Shown here: piece after piece, positions 17,012 through 25,755 of the stretch
How the letters are laid out: each line of letters begins with the position of its first letter
Numbering within the stretch: the first letter of the stretch is position 1
The notes under the pieces: generated by a model
What the model saw: only the letters and a program-made list of their open reading frames with translations
The model's database searches: none
What the model was told of the DNA's origin: nothing
From: Rhodohalobacter barkolensis
GTDB taxonomy: Bacteria; Bacteroidota; Rhodothermia; Balneolales; Balneolaceae
Direction of reading: 5' to 3'
DNA length: 64,000 nt
Assembly: GCF_002834295.1 (NCBI RefSeq)
Contig: NZ_PISP01000003.1
Location: 434,001 to 498,000 of the forward strand
Made by a program: the position numbers and the translations under genes

Positions 17012-18235
17012 ATGACACAGTCTCCTTTCCATACTATAGAAGAAGCTATTGAAGATATTCGTGCGGGCAAGATGATCATTGTAGTAGATGATGAAGACCG
17101 CGAAAATGAAGGAGACTTTTTAATGGCTGCAGATCAGGTCACGCCCGAAGCCATTAATATTATGGTGAAGCATGGCAGAGGCTTGGTTTGTGTACCCATT
17201 ACCCGCCACCGTGCGCATGAGCTGAATCTGGATTACATGGTAACTGAGGGAGCTGATCCCGATGAAGCCGCATTCACCATTTCGGTAGATCACAAGAAAC
17301 TTACTACAACCGGGATTTCTGCACCCGATCGTGCCAATACCATCAAGGAGATTATCAACCCGAAGGCACACCCTTCCGATTTTCGCAGGCCCGGACACGT
17401 TTTTCCCCTGATCAGTGTAGAAGGCGGAGTTCTGAGAAGAGCAGGTCATACCGAAGCAGCCGTAGATTTTGCCCGTTTGGCAGATTGTGCGCCGGCCGGA
17501 ATCATTTGTGAAATTATGCATGACGACGGTGAGATGGCGCGGCTTCCCGAATTGATTGAGCTCTCCAAAAAGTTTGATATGAAGCTGGTAACAATCAAAG
17601 ATCTGATTGCTTACCGCATGAAGCATGAATCGCTTGTTAAAAAAGTTCTTTCCGTAGACATGCCAACAATCCATGGCGATTTTGATCTGCACGTTTTCGA
17701 AGAGAAGCTGACCGGCGAACATCATCTCGCCTTTACAAAAGGTAGCTGGACCGAAGAGGATCCCGTTCTGGTTCGTGTACACTCTGCAAATCCTCTTGCC
17801 GACATTTTTGGGAGCAAGCGAAGTGACAAAACCGGCCTGCTCCACGAGAGCCTGAAGATGGTCGCTAAATCGGATCACGGCGTTGTTCTATATATGGATC
17901 AGATGAGCCGTGAGTTTAACATTGTAGATCAAATCACAGCTATTCGTCTGCAGGATGACGGGCTTAACAAGGAAGAGATTCGGTCTAAGCTAGGGTCAAA
18001 AATGGACTCGCGCGATTATGGTGTTGGAGCCCAGATTTTGCACATGCTGGGAATTCGCAAGCTGCGTCTGCTCACCAACAATCCGGTTAAACGGGTTGGA
18101 CTAAAAAGCTTTGGCCTGGAAATGGTAGATGAAGTAGCCATTCCGCTCGATCATATCGACACGGACCATCCGGAAGAAAAACTGGACAAACCTCAATCGA
18201 AGGAAGGGTTTCTTAAAAAGCTGATGCTGGAATAA
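17012..18235 (+). CDS. ribBA: RibBA: DHBP synthase with degenerate GTP cyclohydrolase II domain
   Basis: Riboflavin pathway. Residues 1-205 are 3,4-dihydroxy-2-butanone-4-phosphate synthase with the acidic loop VVDDEDRENEGDF and the catalytic GHTEAAVDFARL, which looks fully active. Residues 210-407 have the GTP cyclohydrolase II fold, but the zinc site is gone: the usual SEC...RCDCG stretch reads RVHSANPLADIFGSKRSDK, with no Cys. Downstream, KMDSRDYGVGAQIL and LTNNPVKRVGLKSFGLE are retained. Similar Cys-less second halves are, to my knowledge, found in Flavobacteriia. GTP cyclohydrolase II is therefore probably supplied by another gene. Confidence 0.88.
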   Translation: MTQSPFHTIEEAIEDIRAGKMIIVVDDEDRENEGDFLMAADQVTPEAINIMVKHGRGLVCVPITRHRAHELNLDYMVTEGADPDEAAFTISVDHKKLTTTGISAPDRANTIKEIINPKAHPSDFRRPGHVFPLISVEGGVLRRAGHTEAAVDFARLADCAPAGIICEIMHDDGEMARLPELIELSKKFDMKLVTIKDLIAYRMKHESLVKKVLSVDMPTIHGDFDLHVFEEKLTGEHHLAFTKGSWTEEDPVLVRVHSANPLADIFGSKRSDKTGLLHESLKMVAKSDHGVVLYMDQMSREFNIVDQITAIRLQDDGLNKEEIRSKLGSKMDSRDYGVGAQILHMLGIRKLRLLTNNPVKRVGLKSFGLEMVDEVAIPLDHIDTDHPEEKLDKPQSKEGFLKKLMLE

Positions 18236-18334
18236 ATTCAGGTCTTCCCGAATTCTCGGGACTGTGAAAAAACACACAGCAGGTCTCAGAAGCGAATCTG
18301 GCTCATTAATTGCCAAACGCAAACTGCCAACTGG

Positions 18335-18937
18335 TTACTGTTGATCTGCACTCTCTATTTTTGGAGACTCATCACTTCTTGTTTCACTCATCATTTCCAT
18401 ATCACTCTCCCCTTCATCCTCAACCGGCATGATCCACTTGTGGAAGAGCAGTAAAACAATAATGGAAGTACTGATCGCAATATCAGCAACATTAAAGATA
18501 TAAGGAAAAACAGGAGTATCCCCTATAGTCAGGTTAAAGTGGATAAAGTCTACCACATGGCCATCGAGAACCCCGCCGTAACCGCCAACAATTCCCATAA
18601 AAATACGGTCGTAGATGTTGCCGAGCGCACCACCAATAATCAGCCCCATACAGATCAAGTAGGCATAATTTGCCCGGTTCAACGTATAGATGATATAGCC
18701 GATTATCCCAACCGTGGCCGTAATGGCAATGACGCTGATCGCCGGAGTGGAGAGCCAGTCCATCCCCATCGCCATGCCTGGATTTTTAGTAAAATTAAAA
18801 GCCAGCCACCCCTCAATCAGATCAACCCTGTGAAGGTCCGGTGATGTTCGAACGATGTGTTTTGTGATCTGATCAATAATCAGAACAATAACCGCCGGAA
18901 CTGAAAAAATAAGCAGCTTTTTTGCTTTTTCTGACAA
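18335..18937 (-). CDS. lspA: lipoprotein signal peptidase
   Basis: A 200-residue inner-membrane aspartyl protease that removes signal peptides from prolipoproteins. Four transmembrane helices are visible. Conserved blocks are VLIIDQITKHIVR (helix 1), FTKNPGMAMG, GGALGNIYDRIF with the first catalytic Asp, and FNVADIAIS with the second. A loop of about eight residues is inserted after the first Asp (MGIVGGYGGVLDGHVVDF). A hydrophilic, acidic tail of about 35 residues is unusual compared with the Escherichia coli enzyme (164). It is the last gene of the minus-strand run ileS, dksA-like, lspA, 10 bp after the previous stop. Several lipoproteins in this window would be its clients. Confidence 0.93.
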   Translation of the reverse strand: MSEKAKKLLIFSVPAVIVLIIDQITKHIVRTSPDLHRVDLIEGWLAFNFTKNPGMAMGMDWLSTPAISVIAITATVGIIGYIIYTLNRANYAYLICMGLIIGGALGNIYDRIFMGIVGGYGGVLDGHVVDFIHFNLTIGDTPVFPYIFNVADIAISTSIIVLLLFHKWIMPVEDEGESDMEMMSETRSDESPKIESADQQ

Positions 18938-18947
18938 AATGTAGACT

Positions 18948-19352
18948 CTACCTGCGTTTTAGTTTAGCCTCTATACTCAACTGAGTGTGAGGTACCGCTT
19001 CCAGTCTGCCCTTGGCAATCTTTTTGCCGGTAACCTTACAAACGCCGTAAGTCTTATTGTCGATTCGAACCAAAGCGTCATCCAGATAGCGGATAAACTT
19101 CTTGGTTCTGTTGAAAAGCATATACGTCTTTTCACGCTCCTGAGCATCCGTGCCGGCATCTGCCATATGAAATGAGTAAGCCGATTCGTCGGAAGAGTTT
19201 TCCATGCTTTCACGCAGAGTACTCTGCAGTGCGTTCAGCTCCTGCTCAGCCTCGTCTCGCTTTTTGAGAATAATTTCACGGAAGTACTCCAGTTCTTCGT
19301 CGTTATACGGACTGATTCGTTCCTTTGTCTTGGAATCCTTTGAAGATGCCAT
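18948..19352 (-). CDS. DksA/TraR family protein without zinc-finger cysteines
   Basis: A 134-residue protein. The N-terminal coiled coil (EELEYFREIILKKRDEAEQE) is followed by the DksA-type tail (YGVCKVTGKKIAKGRLEAVP, then HTQLSIEAKLKRR). Only one Cys of the four-Cys zinc finger remains, as in other Bacteroidota homologues. The coiled-coil tip region reads ADAGTDAQEREKTYM. It probably binds RNA polymerase in the secondary channel. The position between ileS and lspA is conserved across Bacteroidota. Confidence 0.87.
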   Translation of the reverse strand: MASSKDSKTKERISPYNDEELEYFREIILKKRDEAEQELNALQSTLRESMENSSDESAYSFHMADAGTDAQEREKTYMLFNRTKKFIRYLDDALVRIDNKTYGVCKVTGKKIAKGRLEAVPHTQLSIEAKLKRR

Positions 19353-19363
19353 AATGCTGATGA

Positions 19364-22300
19364 TTATTTGTTAGTAATTCTTCGTATCGAAATTTCACAA
19401 TCCCGGTCTTCGATATCCCAGGATTTTACAAAATCAGATACTTTTAGTGGTTCAGGGGTAATCTCTCCGGCCAGTGTCTCCGACATGATGGTATTGCGGT
19501 TTGCTTCCACCGCTTCTTCGATCTCCTTGTTTCCGGAAAATCCAATCACAATTCGATCGGTCACATCAAAGTCAGCCTCTTTACGCATGTTCTGAATTCG
19601 GTTCACAAACTCTCGGGAAAGTCCCTCTTTCTGAAGTTCCGGTGTGATATCCGTGTCAACGGCAACGGTTATGCCATCTTCGGTTTCTACCGACCATCCC
19701 TTCAAACCGGATCGTTGAATTTCGATCTCTCCGGATGATATACGTACCGTATCGCCATCTTCCAGATCCAGCTCAATTACACCTTCCGTCTCGAATTCAG
19801 ATATTTCATCTGTAGATAAATTCTGAATTCTCGCAGCCACCGGCTTCATCTTTTTACCGAGTCGCTTCCCTAAAACTGGGAAGTTCGGCTTGGCCGATTT
19901 GCTGACGATTCCAGAGTCATCATCCACAAACTCAATATTCTTAACGTTTACCTCATCTAATATAATATCTTTTACAGCTTCAACCACAGCTCTTTCTTCT
20001 TTATCTATCGGAAGAATGATTTTTGAGAGCGGCTGGCGCACGTTAATATCGATCTGATTCCGTACGCGAAGCACAATCGAGCTTACGGTTCGTGCAATAT
20101 CCATGCGGCGCTCGAGCTGTTTGTCAATAGCGGTCTCCTCAACGGTTGGATAGAATGAGATGTGAACCGACTGTTCGTCCTGTCCGGTTACTTCATTCAA
20201 TCTCTGATAGAGCCATTCACCCAGATACGGAGCAGTGGGGCTGACAATCTTCGCCAGGCTGACCAGACACTCATACAAAGTCTGATAAGCGGCTGTTTTA
20301 TCCAGGCTCTTGCCCTCTTTCCAGAAACGGCGCCGGTTCCGGCGAACGTACCAGTTACTTAATTCCTCCACAAACCGCTCCACTTCACGGGCGGCTTTGG
20401 TCGGTTCGTACTCATCCAAAAATTCATCAACCGATTTAACGGTTGTATTGAGCCTGGAAATGACCCATCGGTCCATCTCCGTTCTCTCCGATTTTGGCAG
20501 CGGTGATCCGGAGTAGGTAAATCCGTCGATGTTCGCATACATCGCAAAGAATGAGTAGGTGTTTACAATGGTATTAAAAAACTTACGCTGTGTCTCCTGC
20601 AAACCCTCTTCGCTGAACTTGAGATTCTCCCACGGAGAGGAGTTGCTCATCATATACCAGCGAACGGTGTCGGCTCCATACTTCTGAATCACTTCAAACG
20701 GATCCACAGAATTCCCTTTCGACTTACTCATCTTCTCGCCGTTGGCGTCGAGCACCAGTCCGTTGGATACTACATTTTTATATGCAGGCTTATCAAACAG
20801 CATGGTAGCCAGCGCGTGAAGCGTATAGAACCAACCGCGTGTCTGATCCACACCTTCGGCAATAAAATCGGCCGGGAAGTTGGTCTTGAATTTGTCCTTG
20901 TTCTCAAACGGGTAGTGCCACTGAGCCCACGGCATCGAACCGGAATCGAACCAGACATCCAGCAGATCTGGAATTCGCCTCATGGTTCCGCCATCAGGGC
21001 CTTCCCATGTAAATTCATCAATGTGCGGACGGTGAAGATCGATCTCCACATCTTCGGAAATTCCCGCTTTTTTGCGAAGCTCCTCTACGCTGCCCACACA
21101 CTCAATGTGTTCCGGATTTTTATCGCTCACCCAGAGAGGAATCGGTGTTCCCCAATAGCGCTGCCGCGAAACGGCCCAGTCCACATTGTTTTCGAGCCAG
21201 GTGCCAAAACGTCCGGTTCCGGTACTCTCCGGCTTCCAGTTAATATCTTTGTTCAGTTCCACCATTTTATCCTTCACGGCGGTGGTTCTGATAAACCACG
21301 ACTCCACCGGGTACGACATCAGCGGGGTACCTTTGCGCCAGTCAAACGGATAGTTATGCACGTACACGTCATGGTGATACATCCGGTTCTTCTCCTTAAT
21401 GGCGCGGTTAATCTCTTTGTCGGCGTCCTTGAACCACTGCCCTTCAAAATCGGGGACCTGCTCGGTAAATCGCCCCTCTTCATTAATTGGGTTGAACATC
21501 GGAATTCCCGCATCCTGGCACGTGGTATAGTCATCTGCACCAAATGCAGGGGCTGTATGAACCACACCGGTACCATCTTCTGTTGTTACGTAATCCGCCT
21601 CGATGACTCTCCAGGCATCCTCTTTTTCAAACTCTTTGAGAGCATAATCAAAAATCGGCTTGTAAGTCCAGCCGATCAGGTCTGATCCTTTATAGCTCTC
21701 TACAATTTCGTAGTCGTGGTTCAGGGCATCTTCCAGGCAGTCTTTGGCCAGAATGTAAAATTCAGTTTGGTCGCCCTCACTCACTTTCACCTTTACATAC
21801 TCCAGTTTCGGGTTCACGGCCAGCGCCATATTGGAGATGATGGTCCACGGAGTTGTGGTCCAGGCAAGGAAGAAAACATTTTCATCGGCATCCAGCGGGA
21901 ATTTCACGTAGATCGAAGGATCCTGCGTCTCCTTATATCCCAGGCTAACCTCGTGCGAAGAGAGCACGGTTCCGCTGCCCGGCGAATACCACTGAATTTT
22001 ATATCCCTGATACACCAGTCCTTTATCATAGAGCTGCTTAAATGCCCACCAGACCGATTCGATATAGTCGTTCTCGAACGTCACATAGGGATCATCCAGA
22101 TCCACCCAGTAAGCCATTCGGTTGGTCAGCTCGTCCCAGAGATCTTTATATTTAAGGACACTCTCTCGGCATTTGGCGTTATACTCTGCCATGCCGTACT
22201 CCTCAACCTGAGCGCGCCCCTCGAGCCCCAGCTCTTTCTCAATTTCAATCTCTACCGGGAGTCCGTGCGTATCCCATCCGCCTTTGCGGTCTACCCTAAA

Positions 22301-22546
22301 ACCCTTCAGCGTTTTGTAGCGGCAGAACAGATCCTTCACGGTTCTTGCCATTACGTGGTGAATACCCGGTTTTCCGTTAGCAGTGGGAGGTCCTTCATAG
22401 AACGTGAACGGAATCCCATCCTCTCTGGAGGTCAGACTTTTCTTAAAAATCTTATTCTCTTTCCACCAATTCAGGATCTCCACTTCCGCTTTTGGGTAAG
22501 CGAGCTGTTTAACTTCGTCGAATTTTTTAGCCATATTGAACGACAT
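19364..22546 (-). CDS. ileS: isoleucyl-tRNA synthetase, eukaryote-like (IleS2) clade
   Basis: Charges tRNA-Ile. The 1060-residue enzyme has the class I signature region as GPPTANGKPGIHHVMARTVK near residue 55, the editing CP1 domain in the middle, KMSKSKGNSVDPFEVI near 607, then the anticodon-binding domain. The C-terminal extension lacks the zinc knuckle of IleS1. The GIHHVMAR form of HIGH and the length mark the clade shared with eukaryotes, whose members are typically little affected by mupirocin. Two in-frame ATGs (22546 and 22534) are equally usable. It is the first gene of the ileS-dksA-lspA operon. Confidence 0.95.
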   Translation of the reverse strand: MSFNMAKKFDEVKQLAYPKAEVEILNWWKENKIFKKSLTSREDGIPFTFYEGPPTANGKPGIHHVMARTVKDLFCRYKTLKGFRVDRKGGWDTHGLPVEIEIEKELGLEGRAQVEEYGMAEYNAKCRESVLKYKDLWDELTNRMAYWVDLDDPYVTFENDYIESVWWAFKQLYDKGLVYQGYKIQWYSPGSGTVLSSHEVSLGYKETQDPSIYVKFPLDADENVFFLAWTTTPWTIISNMALAVNPKLEYVKVKVSEGDQTEFYILAKDCLEDALNHDYEIVESYKGSDLIGWTYKPIFDYALKEFEKEDAWRVIEADYVTTEDGTGVVHTAPAFGADDYTTCQDAGIPMFNPINEEGRFTEQVPDFEGQWFKDADKEINRAIKEKNRMYHHDVYVHNYPFDWRKGTPLMSYPVESWFIRTTAVKDKMVELNKDINWKPESTGTGRFGTWLENNVDWAVSRQRYWGTPIPLWVSDKNPEHIECVGSVEELRKKAGISEDVEIDLHRPHIDEFTWEGPDGGTMRRIPDLLDVWFDSGSMPWAQWHYPFENKDKFKTNFPADFIAEGVDQTRGWFYTLHALATMLFDKPAYKNVVSNGLVLDANGEKMSKSKGNSVDPFEVIQKYGADTVRWYMMSNSSPWENLKFSEEGLQETQRKFFNTIVNTYSFFAMYANIDGFTYSGSPLPKSERTEMDRWVISRLNTTVKSVDEFLDEYEPTKAAREVERFVEELSNWYVRRNRRRFWKEGKSLDKTAAYQTLYECLVSLAKIVSPTAPYLGEWLYQRLNEVTGQDEQSVHISFYPTVEETAIDKQLERRMDIARTVSSIVLRVRNQIDINVRQPLSKIILPIDKEERAVVEAVKDIILDEVNVKNIEFVDDDSGIVSKSAKPNFPVLGKRLGKKMKPVAARIQNLSTDEISEFETEGVIELDLEDGDTVRISSGEIEIQRSGLKGWSVETEDGITVAVDTDITPELQKEGLSREFVNRIQNMRKEADFDVTDRIVIGFSGNKEIEEAVEANRNTIMSETLAGEITPEPLKVSDFVKSWDIEDRDCEISIRRITNK

Positions 22547-22665
22547 CGTTCATTCTGTGAAAATTTTATAAGCACTAAATATACGAAAAGGTTTGCAATG
22601 AATATACCATTCACTGCATCCTAATTTATTCCCCGGATTACATCAGCGGGTGAATATATAGGGAG

Positions 22666-22694
22666 AGACGGAGAAAGTCAGGTTAAAGTTTTGT
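22666..22694. repeat. 29-bp direct repeat, copy 1
   Basis: These 29 bases (starting AGACGGAGAAAGTCAGG) recur exactly at 25149-25177. There they encode the last residues of a decayed gene. Together the copies bracket a 2.45-kb block of hypothetical exported proteins. Confidence 0.85.
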
Positions 22695-22828
22695 GAGGGG
22701 AGTAGGAACAGATCTGTTAAAGATTCATTAATTTCAGCAAGGAATTGTATGAAATTGATTTAAAATCTGCAGAATTGGGTTCAGCCGCTTCCTGTCGCAT
22801 GGTGAAAACACTAACGGAAATTACTTTT

Positions 22829-23728
22829 ATGAATCAATTATTGAAGTTGTTAAATAGATGGAAAACCACCTCAGGTATGTTACTCCTTTTAACAATATTC
22901 TTCAGCTCAATTATTGATTTCAACGTCAACGATCCAGAAGAAATGATTCTTGGAAAATGGTATGCAGAGAATGACTCAACATACATTTGGGAGTTTAATG
23001 AAGGTAGTCAACATTTCACCTATTCAGATGATGAATTGGTAAGTGAAAGAGCTTGGCAAATCGTGGATGAATGCGAGGGAGAAACTGCTGACAATGAAGA
23101 AGATTTTGCAATGTTAGAAATAAGTCGTGGTCAGAATGTGCCAAATCAGTGCTACGTAGTCCAAGGACTGAATGGGGTTCTAACACTGCTGGCAATACCT
23201 CAGGGGCGGCTTTTAATTTTTGATCGGGAAAACTGGACTGATAATTATGCTACTGAAAAAGCAACCGCTCATCAGGATACGATTCATACAGGCTATCAAG
23301 TATTTGAACCGATAATGCCAGAACTTAGGGACAAAACCATCCCACTTCGCTTGCCATCCTTTTTGGATGCCGATGAATTGACTGAGCCTCAGCAACTTTA
23401 TGCACTCGTTGATGATACACCTGCAAACCGCTATTCGATTCAAATTTCAGTTCTGCCTGAATGTAACTGGAATAACTTTTGCATTGTTGGAGCAGTTCAT
23501 GGAGAAGACGTTGAGGAAGAACAGCAGCCTGAAAACAGCCAAAAAGTATCTTTAAGGAAAAATATTGAAGGGTATTTTATAGAATCTGTCTGTAATGCTT
23601 TCTGCAATAGAGCCAAACTGATTTGGTTTGAAAACAATATTAAATATACTGTCGAACAAAAAGCAGCGCCAAAACAGACAATGATTTGGATTGCAAATTC
23701 TGCAATAGAAAGTTCGATAGGGAGTTAA
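22829..23728 (+). CDS. hypothetical exported/anchored protein with lipocalin-like N-terminal stretch
   Basis: About 299 residues from the ATG at 22829 (MNQLLKLLNRWK); an ATG at 22799 and a TTG at 22745 in the same frame are less likely. One hydrophobic segment near the start (GMLLLLTIFFSSIIDF) would export or anchor it. MILGKWYAENDSTYIWEFNE resembles the first strand of lipocalin-like domains. The rest is Cys-containing and acidic, with no family recognised. The next gene begins 1 bp after its stop, so the two are co-transcribed. It lies in the block bracketed by the 29-bp repeat and has a lower G+C feel than its neighbours. Confidence 0.6.
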   Translation: MNQLLKLLNRWKTTSGMLLLLTIFFSSIIDFNVNDPEEMILGKWYAENDSTYIWEFNEGSQHFTYSDDELVSERAWQIVDECEGETADNEEDFAMLEISRGQNVPNQCYVVQGLNGVLTLLAIPQGRLLIFDRENWTDNYATEKATAHQDTIHTGYQVFEPIMPELRDKTIPLRLPSFLDADELTEPQQLYALVDDTPANRYSIQISVLPECNWNNFCIVGAVHGEDVEEEQQPENSQKVSLRKNIEGYFIESVCNAFCNRAKLIWFENNIKYTVEQKAAPKQTMIWIANSAIESSIGS

Positions 23729-23729
23729 A

Positions 23730-24257
23730 ATGGTTCATCTTCTGAAAACTCTGTTTATTATACTAATCTCGATATCTTCAGGTCTCGCACTAGCCCAAGA
23801 TGCTGTAAACATCATTCCGTGCGACGACTATGAAGCAATAAAATTCAACGGAAAAACCATAGAACAGTTAAATGCTACAAATGCAGAATCCCAAAATGTA
23901 CAGCGCCTTTTAGGTAACTACAGTTCTGTAGAAGAGCTCAGTGAGAATAGAAGCAGATCGTTTAACTATGTAGATTTCCGAATAGGTTTTACCTATGACA
24001 TCCAAACATATGTTACACGAATTACCATAACCAGCAACCAGTGGCCAGTCGTTATCCAGGGCAATACTGTAAAAGTCGGGGATACAATTGACAGTCTTAA
24101 GCAGGCTTTCGGGAATGATCTTATTATCGGTGAATCTCAATATGTATCGTATTCTTTTATAGCATTTAGATGTACTGAAAAGGATACTGGAGTGATTTTA
24201 GAAATAGATCCCAACACAAATACTATAACAGAAATTGTATACTTTGTGAGTCCTTAG
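23730..24257 (+). CDS. hypothetical secreted protein
   Basis: A 175-residue protein with a clear signal peptide (MVHLLKTLFIILISISSGLALAQ, cleavage after ALA). The mature part is beta-rich, including FRIGFTYDIQTYVTRITITS and VKVGDTIDSLKQAFGND. The latter resembles small periplasmic modules in which a threshold loop precedes a helix. Two Cys residues (near 31 and 148) could form a disulfide. No family is recognised. Translation is probably coupled to the gene immediately upstream. Confidence 0.65.
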   Translation: MVHLLKTLFIILISISSGLALAQDAVNIIPCDDYEAIKFNGKTIEQLNATNAESQNVQRLLGNYSSVEELSENRSRSFNYVDFRIGFTYDIQTYVTRITITSNQWPVVIQGNTVKVGDTIDSLKQAFGNDLIIGESQYVSYSFIAFRCTEKDTGVILEIDPNTNTITEIVYFVSP

Positions 24258-24472
24258 ATTCAACTTAATAAGTCCTTTTTGGCTGAAGTTTACAAACAGC
24301 AATTTTGGATTAGAATAATCGCAGAATACTCATCAACTCATTCGATAGTCAATTTCATTGACTGTTTATCCATATCATTCATTTGTCGGAAAACAGCTTT
24401 TCACGTCACTTTACAATCTTACTCTCAAGACTTGGCCTAAAAATGAAATCATCTATATGAGCACTGGAGAAT

Positions 24473-24841
24473 ATGTTTAAACCTGTGTTATCAGTACTGT
24501 TATTTCTTATCGGAAATCTCATTTTGACCTCCTCTAATAAATCAGATGAAATAGTTGGAACATGGGTGGCAGAAGGAAGCTCATTTGAAAATCGGTGGGT
24601 ATATCATGCGGAAAATACACTTACCACTTATTATAAAAACAACGTATATAAAACCTACAACTGGTCAATCCGAGAAGTTTCTACTCCTTCTGGATTAACT
24701 AAACGTGAATTGGTGCTGATCAATATTGAAAATCCTGATGATCAGAAAAATTATATAATCGATACACAGACTGAAAAAAGACTTATCCTTGTATATAATA
24801 TTGGTGTAGGACTTTCAATGAGTACGTATATACGGAAGTAA
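24473..24841 (+). CDS. lipocalin-like hypothetical secreted protein
   Basis: A 122-residue product with an N-terminal hydrophobic signal (MFKPVLSVLLFLIGNLILTS). It then has DEIVGTWVAEGSSFENRWVY, the GTW motif and short strands typical of the lipocalin-like/DUF small proteins of Bacteroidota. It shares the GKW/GTW opening with the gene at 22829, so the two could be distant paralogues. Alone between two 200-bp gaps; no partner is evident. Confidence 0.6.
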   Translation: MFKPVLSVLLFLIGNLILTSSNKSDEIVGTWVAEGSSFENRWVYHAENTLTTYYKNNVYKTYNWSIREVSTPSGLTKRELVLINIENPDDQKNYIIDTQTEKRLILVYNIGVGLSMSTYIRK

Positions 24842-24925
24842 TGATACTTTAGCAGGTATCATCTCTCACTAGTAACCTGAGTCGAAAGACCGGAACTGGA
24901 AGTGATCTCATAAATTGAAGAATGC

Positions 24926-25189
24926 ATAGGCGACGACGGCGGTGGCGGTTAGGACTTACACTGACCTATACCTCCTGCTCCACCGAAAGATCCATCTGAT
25001 CCTAATCCGTGGGAACCCATTGTACCCGGCGGTTCATCCGACCCTTTCGAATCGTGCGATCCGGGTGAAGACCCCGATGATGACGAAAAGCTCTGCCCGC
25101 TGGGCCAGATTGATGACGGGTTTGGGAATTGTATTGAGGAGGAGAAAAAGACGGAGAAAGTCAGGTTAAAGTTTTGTTTAAAATATTGA
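24926..25189 (+). pseudogene. decayed 3' end of a Pro/Asp-rich exported protein gene
   Basis: The frame reads GDDGGGG, then two stops, and then an open stretch PPAPPKDPSDPNPWEPIVPG with CDPGEDPDDDEKLCPLGQID and a TGA at 25187. The C-terminal part has paired Cys (CDPG..., LCPLG, GNCIEEE) and low-complexity linkers, as in surface or lipoproteins. No start is available and the stops break it. Its last codons are the second copy of the 29-bp direct repeat. It is the remnant of a larger gene. Confidence 0.55.
25149..25177. repeat. 29-bp direct repeat, copy 2
   Basis: Identical to 22666-22694. Here it is the coding tail of the pseudogene. This suggests the upstream copy is a left-over of the same gene or of a paralogue, joined by recombination. 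Confidence 0.85.
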
Positions 25190-25242
25190 GTCAAGACCTT
25201 ATAATTGAGTCTGAATTATAAAGAACATCATCTATTCTAATT

Positions 25243-25755
25243 ATGCCTGATTCAAACCGCATCACCAAAGAAAATCCATACAAAATCGTATTCGTCTGTC
25301 TCGGTAATATCTGCCGCAGCCCGACCGCCGAGGGTGTGATGCAGCACTTGGTGAACGAGCGCGGTCTTCAGTCCTATTTCTATATCGATTCGGCCGGGAC
25401 GTCCGCCTACCACATCGGGGAGCCTGCCAACAGCAAGGCACAAAAAGTGGCAAATGAGCGAGGGTTTGAGCTCAAATCCAGAGCCCGGCGATTTGAATCC
25501 GAAGACCTGTACGAATTTGACCTGATTCTAGCGATGGACCGGGAGAACTACCAAAACATTCTGGCTTTAGACGGTAACGGCAGCTATTCCGACAAGGTTA
25601 AATTAATGCGCGAGTTCGACCCGAAAGCCGGTAACAACGCCGAAGTGCCCGACCCCTACTACGGCGGTATGGACGGATTCAACAATGTGTTTGATATGGT
25701 TCAACGAAGCTGCGAAAACCTACTCGACGAGCTGGAAGAACGGATAGAGAAATAA
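25243..25755 (+). CDS. low-molecular-weight protein-tyrosine phosphatase
   Basis: A 170-residue cytosolic phosphatase. The P-loop CX5R is VCLGNICRSPTAEG near residue 18, and the general-acid Asp is in VPDPYYGGMDGF near 128. The length is normal for the family (about 155-170). It reads as a complete LMWPTP. Such enzymes dephosphorylate tyrosine kinases or small phosphoesters in Bacteroidota. No kinase gene is adjacent, so the target is unknown. Confidence 0.93.
   Translation: MPDSNRITKENPYKIVFVCLGNICRSPTAEGVMQHLVNERGLQSYFYIDSAGTSAYHIGEPANSKAQKVANERGFELKSRARRFESEDLYEFDLILAMDRENYQNILALDGNGSYSDKVKLMREFDPKAGNNAEVPDPYYGGMDGFNNVFDMVQRSCENLLDELEERIEK

Noticed and set aside
17012-17040. FMN riboswitch before ribBA
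   Set aside because: The gap between yajC and ribBA is only 38 bp, too short for the aptamer, and no conserved RFN blocks are visible.
20816-22624. Long antisense frames inside ileS (289 and 302 codons)
   Set aside because: They are mirror frames of a conserved gene and lack any recognisable domain.
24942-25194. A 75-codon plus frame and an 81-codon minus frame in the decayed gene
   Set aside because: The third plus frame carries the protein-like remnant; these two are shadows of low-complexity DNA.
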